The notes: a model not told the origin generated them from the sequence alone. Shown: positions 1 to 5,316, counted from the first letter of the stretch. The stretch: 6,136 bases of DNA from Bordetella parapertussis (GCA_945906975.1 CAMDRY010000207.1:1-6136), one strand, 5' to 3'. Made by a program: numbers and translations.

Positions 1-312
1 CTTATAGCCAGTGCCGGCAACAAGCGGCTGGCACGGTTTCCCGATGTTCCAACCATCGCCGAAACACTCCCGGGGGTCGAGGTCGATGCCTGGTTGGGGC
101 TGTTTCTCCCCGCCGGCTCGCCAAAGGAACTCGTGGCTAAAATCAATGCGGATGTCGCCGAGGTATTAAATATCCCGGAAACCCGGACAGCGCTTTCCAA
201 TCAAGGCATAGAAGTCGCCGTTGATTCGCCCGAGGCCCTGGCAACGCTGATGCGAAATGACTTCAATCGCTGGGGGCGCGTCATTCGCGAAGCAAACATC
301 AAAGCCGATTGA
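1..312 (+). CDS. Bug/TctC-family periplasmic solute-binding protein, C-terminal part (5' end outside window)
   Basis: Reading frame 1 is open from the first base to a TGA at 310-312, giving 103 residues. They match the C-terminal third of the tripartite tricarboxylate transporter (TTT) substrate-binding family (Bug/TctC). Residues 12-21 carry the family's R-F-P-D-V-P-T-I-A-E segment, followed by an aromatic W31-x-G33 and L-P-A-G-S-P-K-E-L near 36-44. The end, about G-R-V-I-R-E-A-N-I-K-A-D, is typical of the family. Members are secreted to the periplasm and bind carboxylates or other small acids for uptake or sensing; ligand specificity cannot be read from this fragment. The signal peptide and N-terminal lobe lie upstream of the window. 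The gene converges on the oxygenase operon, so it is not co-transcribed with it. Its proximity suggests, without proving, that it binds the aromatic substrate. Confidence 0.88.
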   Translation, partial: LIASAGNKRLARFPDVPTIAETLPGVEVDAWLGLFLPAGSPKELVAKINADVAEVLNIPETRTALSNQGIEVAVDSPEALATLMRNDFNRWGRVIREANIKAD

Positions 313-344
313 GCAGAGCCCGGCGAAGAACACGCTTAAAGACA

Positions 345-396
345 GCATCGGCCTGCGTTCACCCGCAATGCTGTCCGGGTGGCGCAGGCCGGATGC
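345..396. terminator. Long hairpin between convergent genes; candidate bidirectional terminator
   Basis: The arm GCATCGGCCTGCG (345-357) pairs with CGCAGGCC-G-GATGC (383-396) over 13 bp with a single bulged G at 391. Inside it CACCCG (360-365) pairs with CGGGTG (376-381), leaving a 10-base loop. The hairpin starts 32 bases after the TctC stop and 3 bases after the VOC stop on the other strand. No long T tract follows on either strand; the best is TGTCTTTAAG on the minus-strand transcript. Termination is therefore inferred from structure and position, and a REP-like palindrome is an alternative. Confidence 0.55.
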
Positions 397-399
397 GGG

Positions 400-1380
400 C
401 TAAATGCAGTAAGCGGGCGCCAACTTCAACAAGGCTGCATCCATAGACCGTGGTGCAGCGCGACTTACGTAATACTCGCTTAGCATTGCATCCGGATCTT
501 TGAGGAAAAAAGAACGCTTCCACGGCAGATCTGTTCGCGCCGCAATAGCGTGTCCGGCTGCCGCCAACGCCCCCTCAGCCGCATCTAGCGCCGCCTCGCC
601 CGACAGTTCAAAAGCAGCATGGTGATAGCCGGGACGCTCCCCCTTGCAGATGGCCAGGCTGAACGGATACGCACTGTGCGATGCGCCCATAAGAACCACA
701 TCGCCGCCTGAAAAGGTGCCGACAACGCGTAAGCCGCCCACGCTGGTGTAAAACGCAACCAATCTGGCCACGTCCGCGGAAACGAGCACGGCGTGGGTGA
801 TTCTTTGCGGCTTTACCGGGGCAGCCTCGACGACACGAATCTCAGGATTGATCTCGTAGCGCCCTTCCGAAAATCCCTCCGTGGACAGCGGATCCCATGC
901 GGCGGTGATCAAATCCATAGGGCCATGCAGAACTTTGCGCCAATCACGCACCGTGTCACAGTAAAACTCGACGACGTTTTTATCCGGATCAGTCATATAA
1001 ACACTATGTGCAACCTGATGATCCACTGTCATATCAACGGCTATGTTGTGGGCCTTTAGCGCCTTGTAGGCACGAACCAGCGAGGCCTCGTTCTCAAGCT
1101 CCCAAGCCAAGTGATTCAGTCCGGCCGCAAAGCCGATTCCCGGCGGCAATTGCAACAGCCCGTCACGCCCGTAGCGGGCTTTGCCATCGGTTTTTTCAAT
1201 CATCCCCAGATCATGCGGCGTGTGGCCCGTGCCCAGGAAGGTCGCCACCAGGCCGGGCTCGGTGAACTCAACCGTTAGCCCGCACACTTCATTATAAAAA
1301 AGCTCGGACGTTTTTAGATCACTCACCCACAAATTGACATGGCCCAGCCGGCGTGGCTGAAAAAATTCGGTTTCTGACAT
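400..1380 (-). CDS. Two-module VOC-family protein, type I extradiol (catechol 2,3-)dioxygenase-like
   Basis: The protein has 326 residues from ATG 1380, which is preceded by GGGA. A GTG at 1395 would add five residues. It contains two vicinal-oxygen-chelate (betaalphabetabetabeta) modules, roughly residues 10-145 and 192-308, the two-domain length typical of type I extradiol dioxygenases. Counting from ATG 1380, module 1 has H14 (L-G-H-V-N-L), H90 (L-N-H-L-A-W-E-L) and E138 (D-P-D-K-N-V-V-E-F-Y). Module 2 has the equivalents H196 (I-T-H-A-V-L), H254 (Y-H-H-A-A-F-E-L) and E302 (D-P-D-A-M-L-S-E-Y-Y). These are the positions that bind Fe(II) or Mn(II) in the family. By analogy it would open the ring of a catechol made by the adjacent oxygenase, in the cytoplasm. 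It is the last gene of the oxygenase operon, 102 bases after the beta subunit. The VOC fold also includes glyoxalases and isomerases, so ring cleavage is likely but not certain. Confidence 0.85.
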   Translation of the reverse strand: MSETEFFQPRRLGHVNLWVSDLKTSELFYNEVCGLTVEFTEPGLVATFLGTGHTPHDLGMIEKTDGKARYGRDGLLQLPPGIGFAAGLNHLAWELENEASLVRAYKALKAHNIAVDMTVDHQVAHSVYMTDPDKNVVEFYCDTVRDWRKVLHGPMDLITAAWDPLSTEGFSEGRYEINPEIRVVEAAPVKPQRITHAVLVSADVARLVAFYTSVGGLRVVGTFSGGDVVLMGASHSAYPFSLAICKGERPGYHHAAFELSGEAALDAAEGALAAAGHAIAARTDLPWKRSFFLKDPDAMLSEYYVSRAAPRSMDAALLKLAPAYCI

Positions 1381-1482
1381 GTTTCCCACATTCACCCCCG
1401 GGTGTTTTTAAAATTCAAAAATGGCCTGGCCGCAGTGGACGCCACATTGCAAAGAGCGGACACAGTGCAAGTACGGACACAT

Positions 1483-1995
1483 TCAGAACCAGATCGACAA
1501 GGAAGGAAACATGTCCTCTGAATTCACCAGCAGTGCGGTCTTCGCCACGATCCGCAGTCCGGCCTCGGTTCTGCGCAGGCTGTAAACATAAGTCCCTGCG
1601 TACATATGCTGCCCCTGCGTTAAACGAAACTCAAACAGCGAAAAATTACAACGGAACTTGATAAGGCCATTCCCATCCGCCTCAAAGTCGCGAAAATTCG
1701 AAACCATATGGACGGTACGTGAAGGCGGATCCTGAACATGAATGCGCGGATGGCGCAATCGGTTGGCCCGCAGCTTCATGGTGCGCACGTCATCATAAAA
1801 CAAGGAAACATGGTCAAGCGGACTGGCCTGATCGGCGGCAACCGGTGCCCAGTAAAAACCGTCCTCGGCAAACAGCGCGATCCAATCCTCGAAGCGACGC
1901 TGGTCAAGGCAGTCCAGCTCGGCATGAACAAAGGCCGCCATTTCATCGACCCGGACCCTATCTGCGTCCTTACCCTGCGTTTTCACATTAATCAC
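1483..1995 (-). CDS. Aromatic-ring-hydroxylating dioxygenase, beta (small) subunit
   Basis: This is a 170-residue protein of the Rieske oxygenase small-subunit family (NTF2/SnoaL-like fold), which packs against the alpha trimer and has a structural role. Family features in order are: F35-E-D-W..L-F-A-E-D-G-F-Y-W (35-49), D-Q-A-S-P-L (55-60), S-L-F-Y-D-D (64-69), R-x-x-R-L (76-80, within L-R-A-N-R-L), P-S-R-T-V-H-M-V-S-N (91-100), Y-A-G-T-Y-V-Y (132-138) and L-R-I-V-A-K-T-A-L-L-V-N (147-158). The length is normal for the family. The frame stays open well upstream into the alpha gene, but GTG 1995 is chosen as start because AGGTGG lies six bases ahead of it and the length then fits. It begins one base after the alpha stop, so translation is probably coupled. 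GTG 1986 is an alternative with worse spacing. Confidence 0.92.
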   Translation of the reverse strand: MINVKTQGKDADRVRVDEMAAFVHAELDCLDQRRFEDWIALFAEDGFYWAPVAADQASPLDHVSLFYDDVRTMKLRANRLRHPRIHVQDPPSRTVHMVSNFRDFEADGNGLIKFRCNFSLFEFRLTQGQHMYAGTYVYSLRRTEAGLRIVAKTALLVNSEDMFPSLSIWF

Positions 1996-1996
1996 G

Positions 1997-3337
1997 TCAA
2001 GCCACCTGCTCTTTCCAATCGACCATATAGCTAAGCCAGGCCCGATGCTGGTTACGAATGCCAGCCTCGGTGAACTGCGGCCCGAGCATTCCGCCGCGCT
2101 CTTTATCAGGCACATCGCGATCAATCGCGCGTTGTATCCGAATCCAATCCTCACCCTGACTTTGCAATCCGGCCTGGATGCGCTCAAATGCCTCGACATC
2201 ATCGGTTTGCGCAAGCGAGGAGCATGAGTGCGTCAGATTAAGCAGCCGCACGGTGTCATTGAACATCTGCTCGGGCGCACCTTTGAGCCGGATTGGAAAT
2301 ATCTGCACCTCGGTCAGGTCAACGCTGATAGGACGCACGATCCGAATGGCCTGGGCCAGTATATGCAAGTCAAAATTGGGGAAGAAAAACGCCAGATGCC
2401 GCTTGTGGGTCAGCAAGTCCCGGGTACGATCCACCCCGTTTTTCTGTTCCAGATCGGCGCGGTACGCGTCAAAGGCCTCACCGCCCTGGTCGCCATCGGT
2501 TGACTGGGCACCACAGGCATTGTGCCCCCACGGGAACCACCATTGCCCCTTCGATTCCGTGCCGGGGGACCCGTCCTTGTTCAGCATTTTTATCCGCGTG
2601 CCTTTTTCGCCCGGACGCCGACTAAACTGATAGCCGTCGGGCGTTACGGAGGACTCGTGGCTGAAGGGCGCGTGGTACTGATCCGCAAGATTTTCTATCT
2701 GATGCTTCCAGTTCCCCCTGAAATAGTAGCGGTGCATGCCGCCCAAAACCTCGAGCTCCCCGACCGGAGAGCGATCGGCGATCTCATCCATGGCAAAGCG
2801 CGCGTCCCCCAGATGCTCCTGAAGGGAGGGGCCCTGCGCCGTCATTCTGGCGAACACAAAGCCACGATACAACTCTACGCAGGGCAGACTCGCCATTCCG
2901 CGTGAGCGATCTTTCAAATCAAAATCCGCCGGGAACCCGTCCTGAAGGGGAACACCGGCAAGGCTGCCGTCAATGTTATAAGTCCAACTGTGATACATGC
3001 AACGAAACCGCTTGTTGTTTCCGCGCGCCGTGTTCACCACCTTCGTGCCGCGGTGACCGCATCGGTTGTGCAACACGTGCACTTGTCCGTCTTCTGCGCG
3101 CGCCATGATTACCGGAGAGCGTCCCAGTGTCGTGCAGAAAAAATCCCCGGCGGCGGGCACCTGACTCTCGTGCCCCACTAACAGCCACGCCCGCCCGAAG
3201 ATTCTCTCAATCTCGAGCTCAAACACAGACTCGTCAAGGTAAATGCGGCGATGAACGCGATCGGCCTCGACAAGCGCGCGCAAATCCGCATCGATAGCGG
3301 CAGGTGATGCGCGCCTCATTTTCTCCACGTCGGTCAC
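1997..3337 (-). CDS. Aromatic-ring-hydroxylating dioxygenase, alpha (large) subunit with Rieske [2Fe-2S] centre
   Basis: This is a 446-residue catalytic subunit of a Rieske non-haem iron oxygenase, which uses O2 and electrons from a partner reductase to hydroxylate an aromatic ring. The N-terminal Rieske domain has C93-x-H95-x17-C113-x2-H116. The catalytic domain has N-W-K-H-x-x-E-N-x-x-D219-x-Y-H222-x4-H227, the Asp/His/His spacing of the family's mononuclear iron site. A later D379-D380 (A-Q-T-D-D-V-E-x-F-E-R) supplies the third iron ligand. Presence of a beta subunit indicates an alpha3beta3 type. The start is GTG 3337, behind a strong AAGGAGG at 3342-3348; a TTG at 3391 in the same frame has no ribosome site. 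The N-terminal half (I-F-G-R-A-W...V-G-H-E-S-Q-V-P) resembles enzymes acting on aromatic acids such as the benzoate/salicylate group, but the substrate is unknown. No electron-transfer gene lies nearby. Confidence 0.95.
   Translation of the reverse strand: MTDVEKMRRASPAAIDADLRALVEADRVHRRIYLDESVFELEIERIFGRAWLLVGHESQVPAAGDFFCTTLGRSPVIMARAEDGQVHVLHNRCGHRGTKVVNTARGNNKRFRCMYHSWTYNIDGSLAGVPLQDGFPADFDLKDRSRGMASLPCVELYRGFVFARMTAQGPSLQEHLGDARFAMDEIADRSPVGELEVLGGMHRYYFRGNWKHQIENLADQYHAPFSHESSVTPDGYQFSRRPGEKGTRIKMLNKDGSPGTESKGQWWFPWGHNACGAQSTDGDQGGEAFDAYRADLEQKNGVDRTRDLLTHKRHLAFFFPNFDLHILAQAIRIVRPISVDLTEVQIFPIRLKGAPEQMFNDTVRLLNLTHSCSSLAQTDDVEAFERIQAGLQSQGEDWIRIQRAIDRDVPDKERGGMLGPQFTEAGIRNQHRAWLSYMVDWKEQVA
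2002..2007 (-). promoter_or_regulatory. Ribosome binding site of the beta subunit, inside the alpha 3' end
   Basis: AGGTGG (minus strand, 2007 down to 2002) lies in the last codons of alpha, six bases before GTG 1995. It decides the beta start against the much longer open frame and against GTG 1986. Confidence 0.6.
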
Positions 3338-3341
3338 GACG

Positions 3342-3348
3342 CCTCCTT
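3342..3348 (-). promoter_or_regulatory. Ribosome binding site of the alpha subunit
   Basis: AAGGAGG (minus strand, 3348 down to 3342) is a near-perfect Shine-Dalgarno sequence four bases before GTG 3337. The following in-frame candidates, GTG 3328 and ATG 3319, are 9 and 18 bases further on and fit it worse. Confidence 0.75.
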
Positions 3349-3401
3349 GCAGATGGAAGTCAGGTGTTAAGATAAACGTAAAATAGCGCAAGAAAATAGG
3401 C

Positions 3402-3430
3402 CGCTAACTCAAAAAGATCATGGTTTAGCG
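3402..3430. promoter_or_regulatory. Inverted repeat bracketing the operon -10 box; candidate MarR operator
   Basis: CGCTAA (3402-3407, plus strand) and TTAGCG (3425-3430) are exact inverted copies, with half-sites 23 bp apart, close to two helical turns. One half lies in the promoter spacer and the other at the expected transcription start, so a bound dimer would block the operon promoter. A further partial half-site, CGCTAT, occurs on the minus strand at 3388-3383. A role for the adjacent MarR protein is inference. Confidence 0.4.
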
Positions 3431-3445
3431 CCAATTAAATGTCAA
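3417..3445 (-). promoter_or_regulatory. Sigma70-type promoter for the oxygenase operon
   Basis: On the minus strand a perfect TTGACA (3445-3440) is followed after 17 bases by CATGAT (3422-3417), a 4 of 6 match to TATAAT. Transcription would start near 3410, giving a leader of about 70 bases before GTG 3337. This is the best promoter match seen in the divergent region. The only plus-strand candidate for marR is a weak TACATA-like box at 3446-3451 without a good -35. Confidence 0.55.
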
Positions 3446-3495
3446 TACATATATCACCGGCACAGCGGGGCCGGCTTAACAACGCCAATCAAATG
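3429..3495 (+). repeat. 13-bp direct repeat in the divergent control region
   Basis: CGCCAATTAAATG (3429-3441) recurs as CGCCAATCAAATG (3483-3495), 12 of 13 identical and 54 bp apart, about five helical turns. The first copy lies in the operon promoter between the -35 and -10 boxes. The second ends 28 bases before the marR start. The placement suggests two regulator sites allowing looping or joint control of both genes. Confidence 0.45.
3439..3450. promoter_or_regulatory. Short palindrome ATGT-N4-ACAT over the operon -35 box
   Basis: ATGTCAATACAT is a 4+4 inverted repeat whose centre and left arm coincide with the TTGACA of the minus-strand promoter. It is a second possible operator, but short enough to occur by chance. 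Confidence 0.25.
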
Positions 3496-3523
3496 AACGC
3501 CCGCCCACCCCGCCCAAGCTCCA

Positions 3524-4072
3524 ATGGCGCCTAAAAAACCGGCGCGCGCCACAAAGCAGTCCGGCAGACGCGTTGCGCCAGAGCGCAAGCCCGGGACAAG
3601 CGCACAAAAACCAGCCGCTCCCAATATGGCCAAGGCTAATGTCTCGGAGCATATGCACGACAATCCGGGCTTTCTGATGGCCAGCACGGTATTCCGCCTG
3701 GATCAGGAGTTGCGCAACACCATACTGCGCAAGCTCGACATCAGCTACACACACTTTCGCTTAATGCAGGTGATCTATGCCGGGGACCCCAAAACCGTCG
3801 GCGAGATCAGCAAGATGATTGTCGTCTCGCCGGCAGTGCTCAGTCGCGTTATCGACCAAATGGAGGGCCGCGGCCTTGTCGAGCGACGGACGGATCACGC
3901 GGACAACCGGTTTGTCAATGTCGGCCTGACGCAAAACGGTCGGACAATCTACGAGAAGGCGTGGCAACCGGCCCAATCTTTGTTGGCCAGAGCCACCTCT
4001 GCACTGAGCGCGCAAGAAAAGCGCTCTTTGTTGAAGATATTGCGCAAAATAAACCAACCGTCGGATTGGTAG
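3524..4072 (+). CDS. MarR-family transcriptional regulator with basic N-terminal extension
   Basis: This is a 182-residue winged-helix regulator. The MarR core runs from about residue 46: F-L-M-A-S-T-V-F-R-L-D-Q-E-L (50-63), Y-T-H-F-R-L-M-Q-V-I (75-84), then a helix-turn-helix with T-V-G-E-I-S (91-96) and recognition helix S-P-A-V-L-S-R-V-I-D-Q-M-E-G-R-G (102-117). The wing follows (L-V-E-R-R-T-D-x-x-D-N-R, 118-129), then V-x-L-T-x-x-G (132-139) and a C-terminal dimerisation helix. MarR proteins usually repress neighbouring genes and release DNA on binding small aromatic ligands. The first 45 or so residues are rich in Lys, Arg, Ala and Pro and are unusual for the family, whose members are mostly about 145 residues. 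ATG 3524 has no clear ribosome site. ATG 3626 (M35) would give a 148-residue protein of normal length and may be the true start. It is divergent from the oxygenase operon and is the obvious candidate for its regulator. Confidence 0.9.
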   Translation: MAPKKPARATKQSGRRVAPERKPGTSAQKPAAPNMAKANVSEHMHDNPGFLMASTVFRLDQELRNTILRKLDISYTHFRLMQVIYAGDPKTVGEISKMIVVSPAVLSRVIDQMEGRGLVERRTDHADNRFVNVGLTQNGRTIYEKAWQPAQSLLARATSALSAQEKRSLLKILRKINQPSDW

Positions 4073-4076
4073 CAAG

Positions 4077-4099
4077 ACCCCTCTGCCAATCTAGGGGGT
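4077..4099 (+). terminator. Weak hairpin after marR, possible terminator
   Basis: ACCCCT (4077-4082) pairs with AGGGGGT (4093-4099) with one bulged G and a 10-base loop, five bases after the marR stop. Only two T residues follow, so termination is uncertain. Confidence 0.25.
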
Positions 4100-4107
4100 T
4101 CCGCCCA

Positions 4108-4130
4108 CCCCAGCCCTTTTTAAACTGGGG
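4108..4130 (+). promoter_or_regulatory. Hairpin whose 3' arm contains the likely ribosome site of the next gene
   Basis: CCCCAG (4108-4113) and CTGGGG (4125-4130) form a perfect 6-bp stem over an 11-base loop. The GGGG at 4127-4130, five bases before ATG 4136, is the only Shine-Dalgarno-like sequence for the tctC-like gene and would be hidden in the stem. Confidence 0.3.
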
Positions 4131-4135
4131 CGACA

Positions 4136-4804
4136 ATGCGCCAGCTTCACCTTTTTCACCTTTGCCTAGCCATCACTGCAACCCTCGCCGGCATGGCGCA
4201 AGCGCTGGAATTCCCAAGCAAACCGGTGCGCTTGATCGTCACCTTCACCCAGGGTGGCGCGGCCGACCTCACGGCACGCGTGTTCGGCGACAAACTGGCG
4301 GAGATATGGAAGCAGTCGGTGGTGATAGAAAACCGCATCGGCGGCGGCGGCTCTATCGGCGCCGAAGCGGTGTTCCGCGCCCCGGCCGACGGCTACACGC
4401 TGCTGCTGGCCACCAACACTCACATCATCAACCACGTCGTCTACCCCAGTCTGGGCTTCGATTTCACCAAGGACTTTCCCGGACTCGGGCTGGTGACCTC
4501 GGCGCGCAGCCCCTCGCTGCCCGAGGTGCCGACGGTGGCCGAATCGGGCATCGCCCAACTAAAGAATTTTGCGCTCGACAACTATTACGGCTTCATGGCC
4601 CCGCCGGGCACGCCGCCGGCGATTCTGGCCAAGATCGAGGCCGACATCCGCCGCGTCGCCGCCATGCCCGATGTGCGCAAAAAGCTCGACGGTGCCGGCC
4701 TGGACATGCTGGTGATGTCCTCAGGCGACATGATGCGGCTCATTCGCGCCGATGCCGAGAAATACGGCAAGGCGGCCAAACTGGCCGGGATCAAGGCCGA
4801 ATAA
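4136..4804 (+). CDS. Bug/TctC-family solute-binding protein with a large internal in-frame deletion
   Basis: The open frame codes for 222 residues, whereas family members have about 320-330. Residues 1-23 form a signal peptide (hydrophobic core L-C-L-A-I-T-A-T-L-A-G, cleavage likely after A-Q-A). Mature features are: S-K-P-V-R-L-I-V-T-F (28-37), Q-G-G-A-A-D (39-44), V-V-I-E-N-R-I-G-G-G-G (62-72), I-G-A-E-A-V (74-79) and D-G-Y-T-L-L-L (85-91). After D-F-T-K-D-F-P-G-L-G-L-V-T-S (109-122) the sequence passes directly into A-R-S-P-S-L-P-E-V-P-T-V-A-E-S-G (123-138), which normally lies about 100 residues further on. The C-terminal end then continues normally. Loss of the central segment removes most of the second lobe of the binding cleft, so ligand binding is doubtful. 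The gene could be a decaying pseudogene still open by chance. It follows marR by 63 bases on the same strand. Third codon positions are markedly more GC-rich than in the oxygenase cluster. Confidence 0.8.
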   Translation: MRQLHLFHLCLAITATLAGMAQALEFPSKPVRLIVTFTQGGAADLTARVFGDKLAEIWKQSVVIENRIGGGGSIGAEAVFRAPADGYTLLLATNTHIINHVVYPSLGFDFTKDFPGLGLVTSARSPSLPEVPTVAESGIAQLKNFALDNYYGFMAPPGTPPAILAKIEADIRRVAAMPDVRKKLDGAGLDMLVMSSGDMMRLIRADAEKYGKAAKLAGIKAE

Positions 4805-4836
4805 GGCGGCCTTCCGGCGCAGCCGCCCGGGCCGCC
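4805..4836 (+). terminator. GC-rich hairpin directly after the tctC-like gene
   Basis: GGCGGCC (4805-4811) immediately follows the TAA and pairs with GGCCGCC (4830-4836). A smaller GGC/GCC pairing is possible inside the loop. No T tract follows, so it is a structural candidate for a terminator only. Confidence 0.35.
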
Positions 4837-5135
4837 CGTCTGCGCTGTCCAACGCGCGACGTTGGCGGCGCGACAATCTGCGCGCATTCCTGCGCGACTG
4901 GCTGCGCTTTGTGGCGCCGGACACCTTCGAAGCGTGCGCAGCCAATCCCACCATCCTGGTGAACGCCCGACACAAGCACCCTTCGCCTCAATGACGGCTG
5001 CCACGCGCGGCTGTTATATGGCCATCCGCGCAAGGATTTGAGCGTGAAGGCTGAGCGGCAGGAGCCGTGCCCGGAGGCCTTCGCCACCGCAACCAGCAAG
5101 CATGGCGCGGGGCCGCACTAAAAGGCCTTGCATGC

Positions 5136-5155
5136 CAAGCGCGGGCAAGCGCGGC
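5136..5155 (+). repeat. Tandem 10-bp duplication inside a hairpin
   Basis: CAAGCGCGGG (5136-5145) is followed by CAAGCGCGGC (5146-5155), nine of ten bases identical. The copies lie in a larger inverted repeat, GCCAAGC (5134-5140) with GCTTGGC (5154-5160), so the region can also fold as a hairpin. No T tract follows. Confidence 0.5.
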
Positions 5156-5204
5156 TTGGCGATGTTTCCCCGGCCGGTGCGCCATTCGGGTGGCTGGGCT
5201 GCAA

Positions 5205-5228
5205 TGCCAACAGTGCCAACAGTGCCAA
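5205..5228 (+). repeat. Tandem 9-bp repeat, 2.7 copies
   Basis: TGCCAACAG occurs at 5205-5213 and 5214-5222, followed by TGCCAA at 5223-5228, with no mismatches. It lies in non-coding DNA upstream of fimT. Confidence 0.7.
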
Positions 5229-5295
5229 TCCGGATTAATTTTCGTTAACGCGTCGGATTTTCAAGCGCTTTGGCTCACTCTAAGCAGTCACTTGC

Positions 5296-5316
5296 CTGGC
5301 TTCGGCTGGCTTCGGC
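5296..5316 (+). repeat. Tandem 10-bp repeat, two copies
   Basis: CTGGCTTCGG occurs twice head to tail (5296-5305, 5306-5315), plus the first base of a third copy. Confidence 0.7.

Noticed and set aside
1417..1444. Possible terminator (minus strand) with T5 after a small stem between beta and VOC
   Set aside because: The stem is only four pairs plus a bulged three-pair inner stem, too weak to call. The VOC gene fits the same operon.
1996..2214. Extending the beta subunit upstream to 2214
   Set aside because: The extra 73 residues overlap the conserved C-terminus of alpha in another frame, are unlike any small subunit, and lack a ribosome site. GTG 1995 has both the right length and AGGTGG.
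3338..3391. Extending the alpha subunit to a TTG at 3391
   Set aside because: There is no ribosome site there, the start codon is rare, and the extension would include the strong AAGGAGG that precedes GTG 3337.
4829..4845. Resemblance of GCCCGTCTGCG to the neisserial DNA uptake sequence
   Set aside because: The match is partial and single, and the rest of the window does not suggest Neisseriaceae.
3961..4962. A 333-codon plus-strand open frame overlapping the marR end and the whole tctC-like gene
   Set aside because: It lies in another frame of two well-supported genes, and its product is an Arg/Pro/His/Gly-rich sequence with no recognisable domain, as expected from shifted reading of GC-rich codons.
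4585..5004. A minus-strand open frame of 139 codons across the end of tctC and the gap
   Set aside because: More than half is antisense to a recognised gene, no domain is visible, and there is no ribosome site, so it is treated as a shadow.
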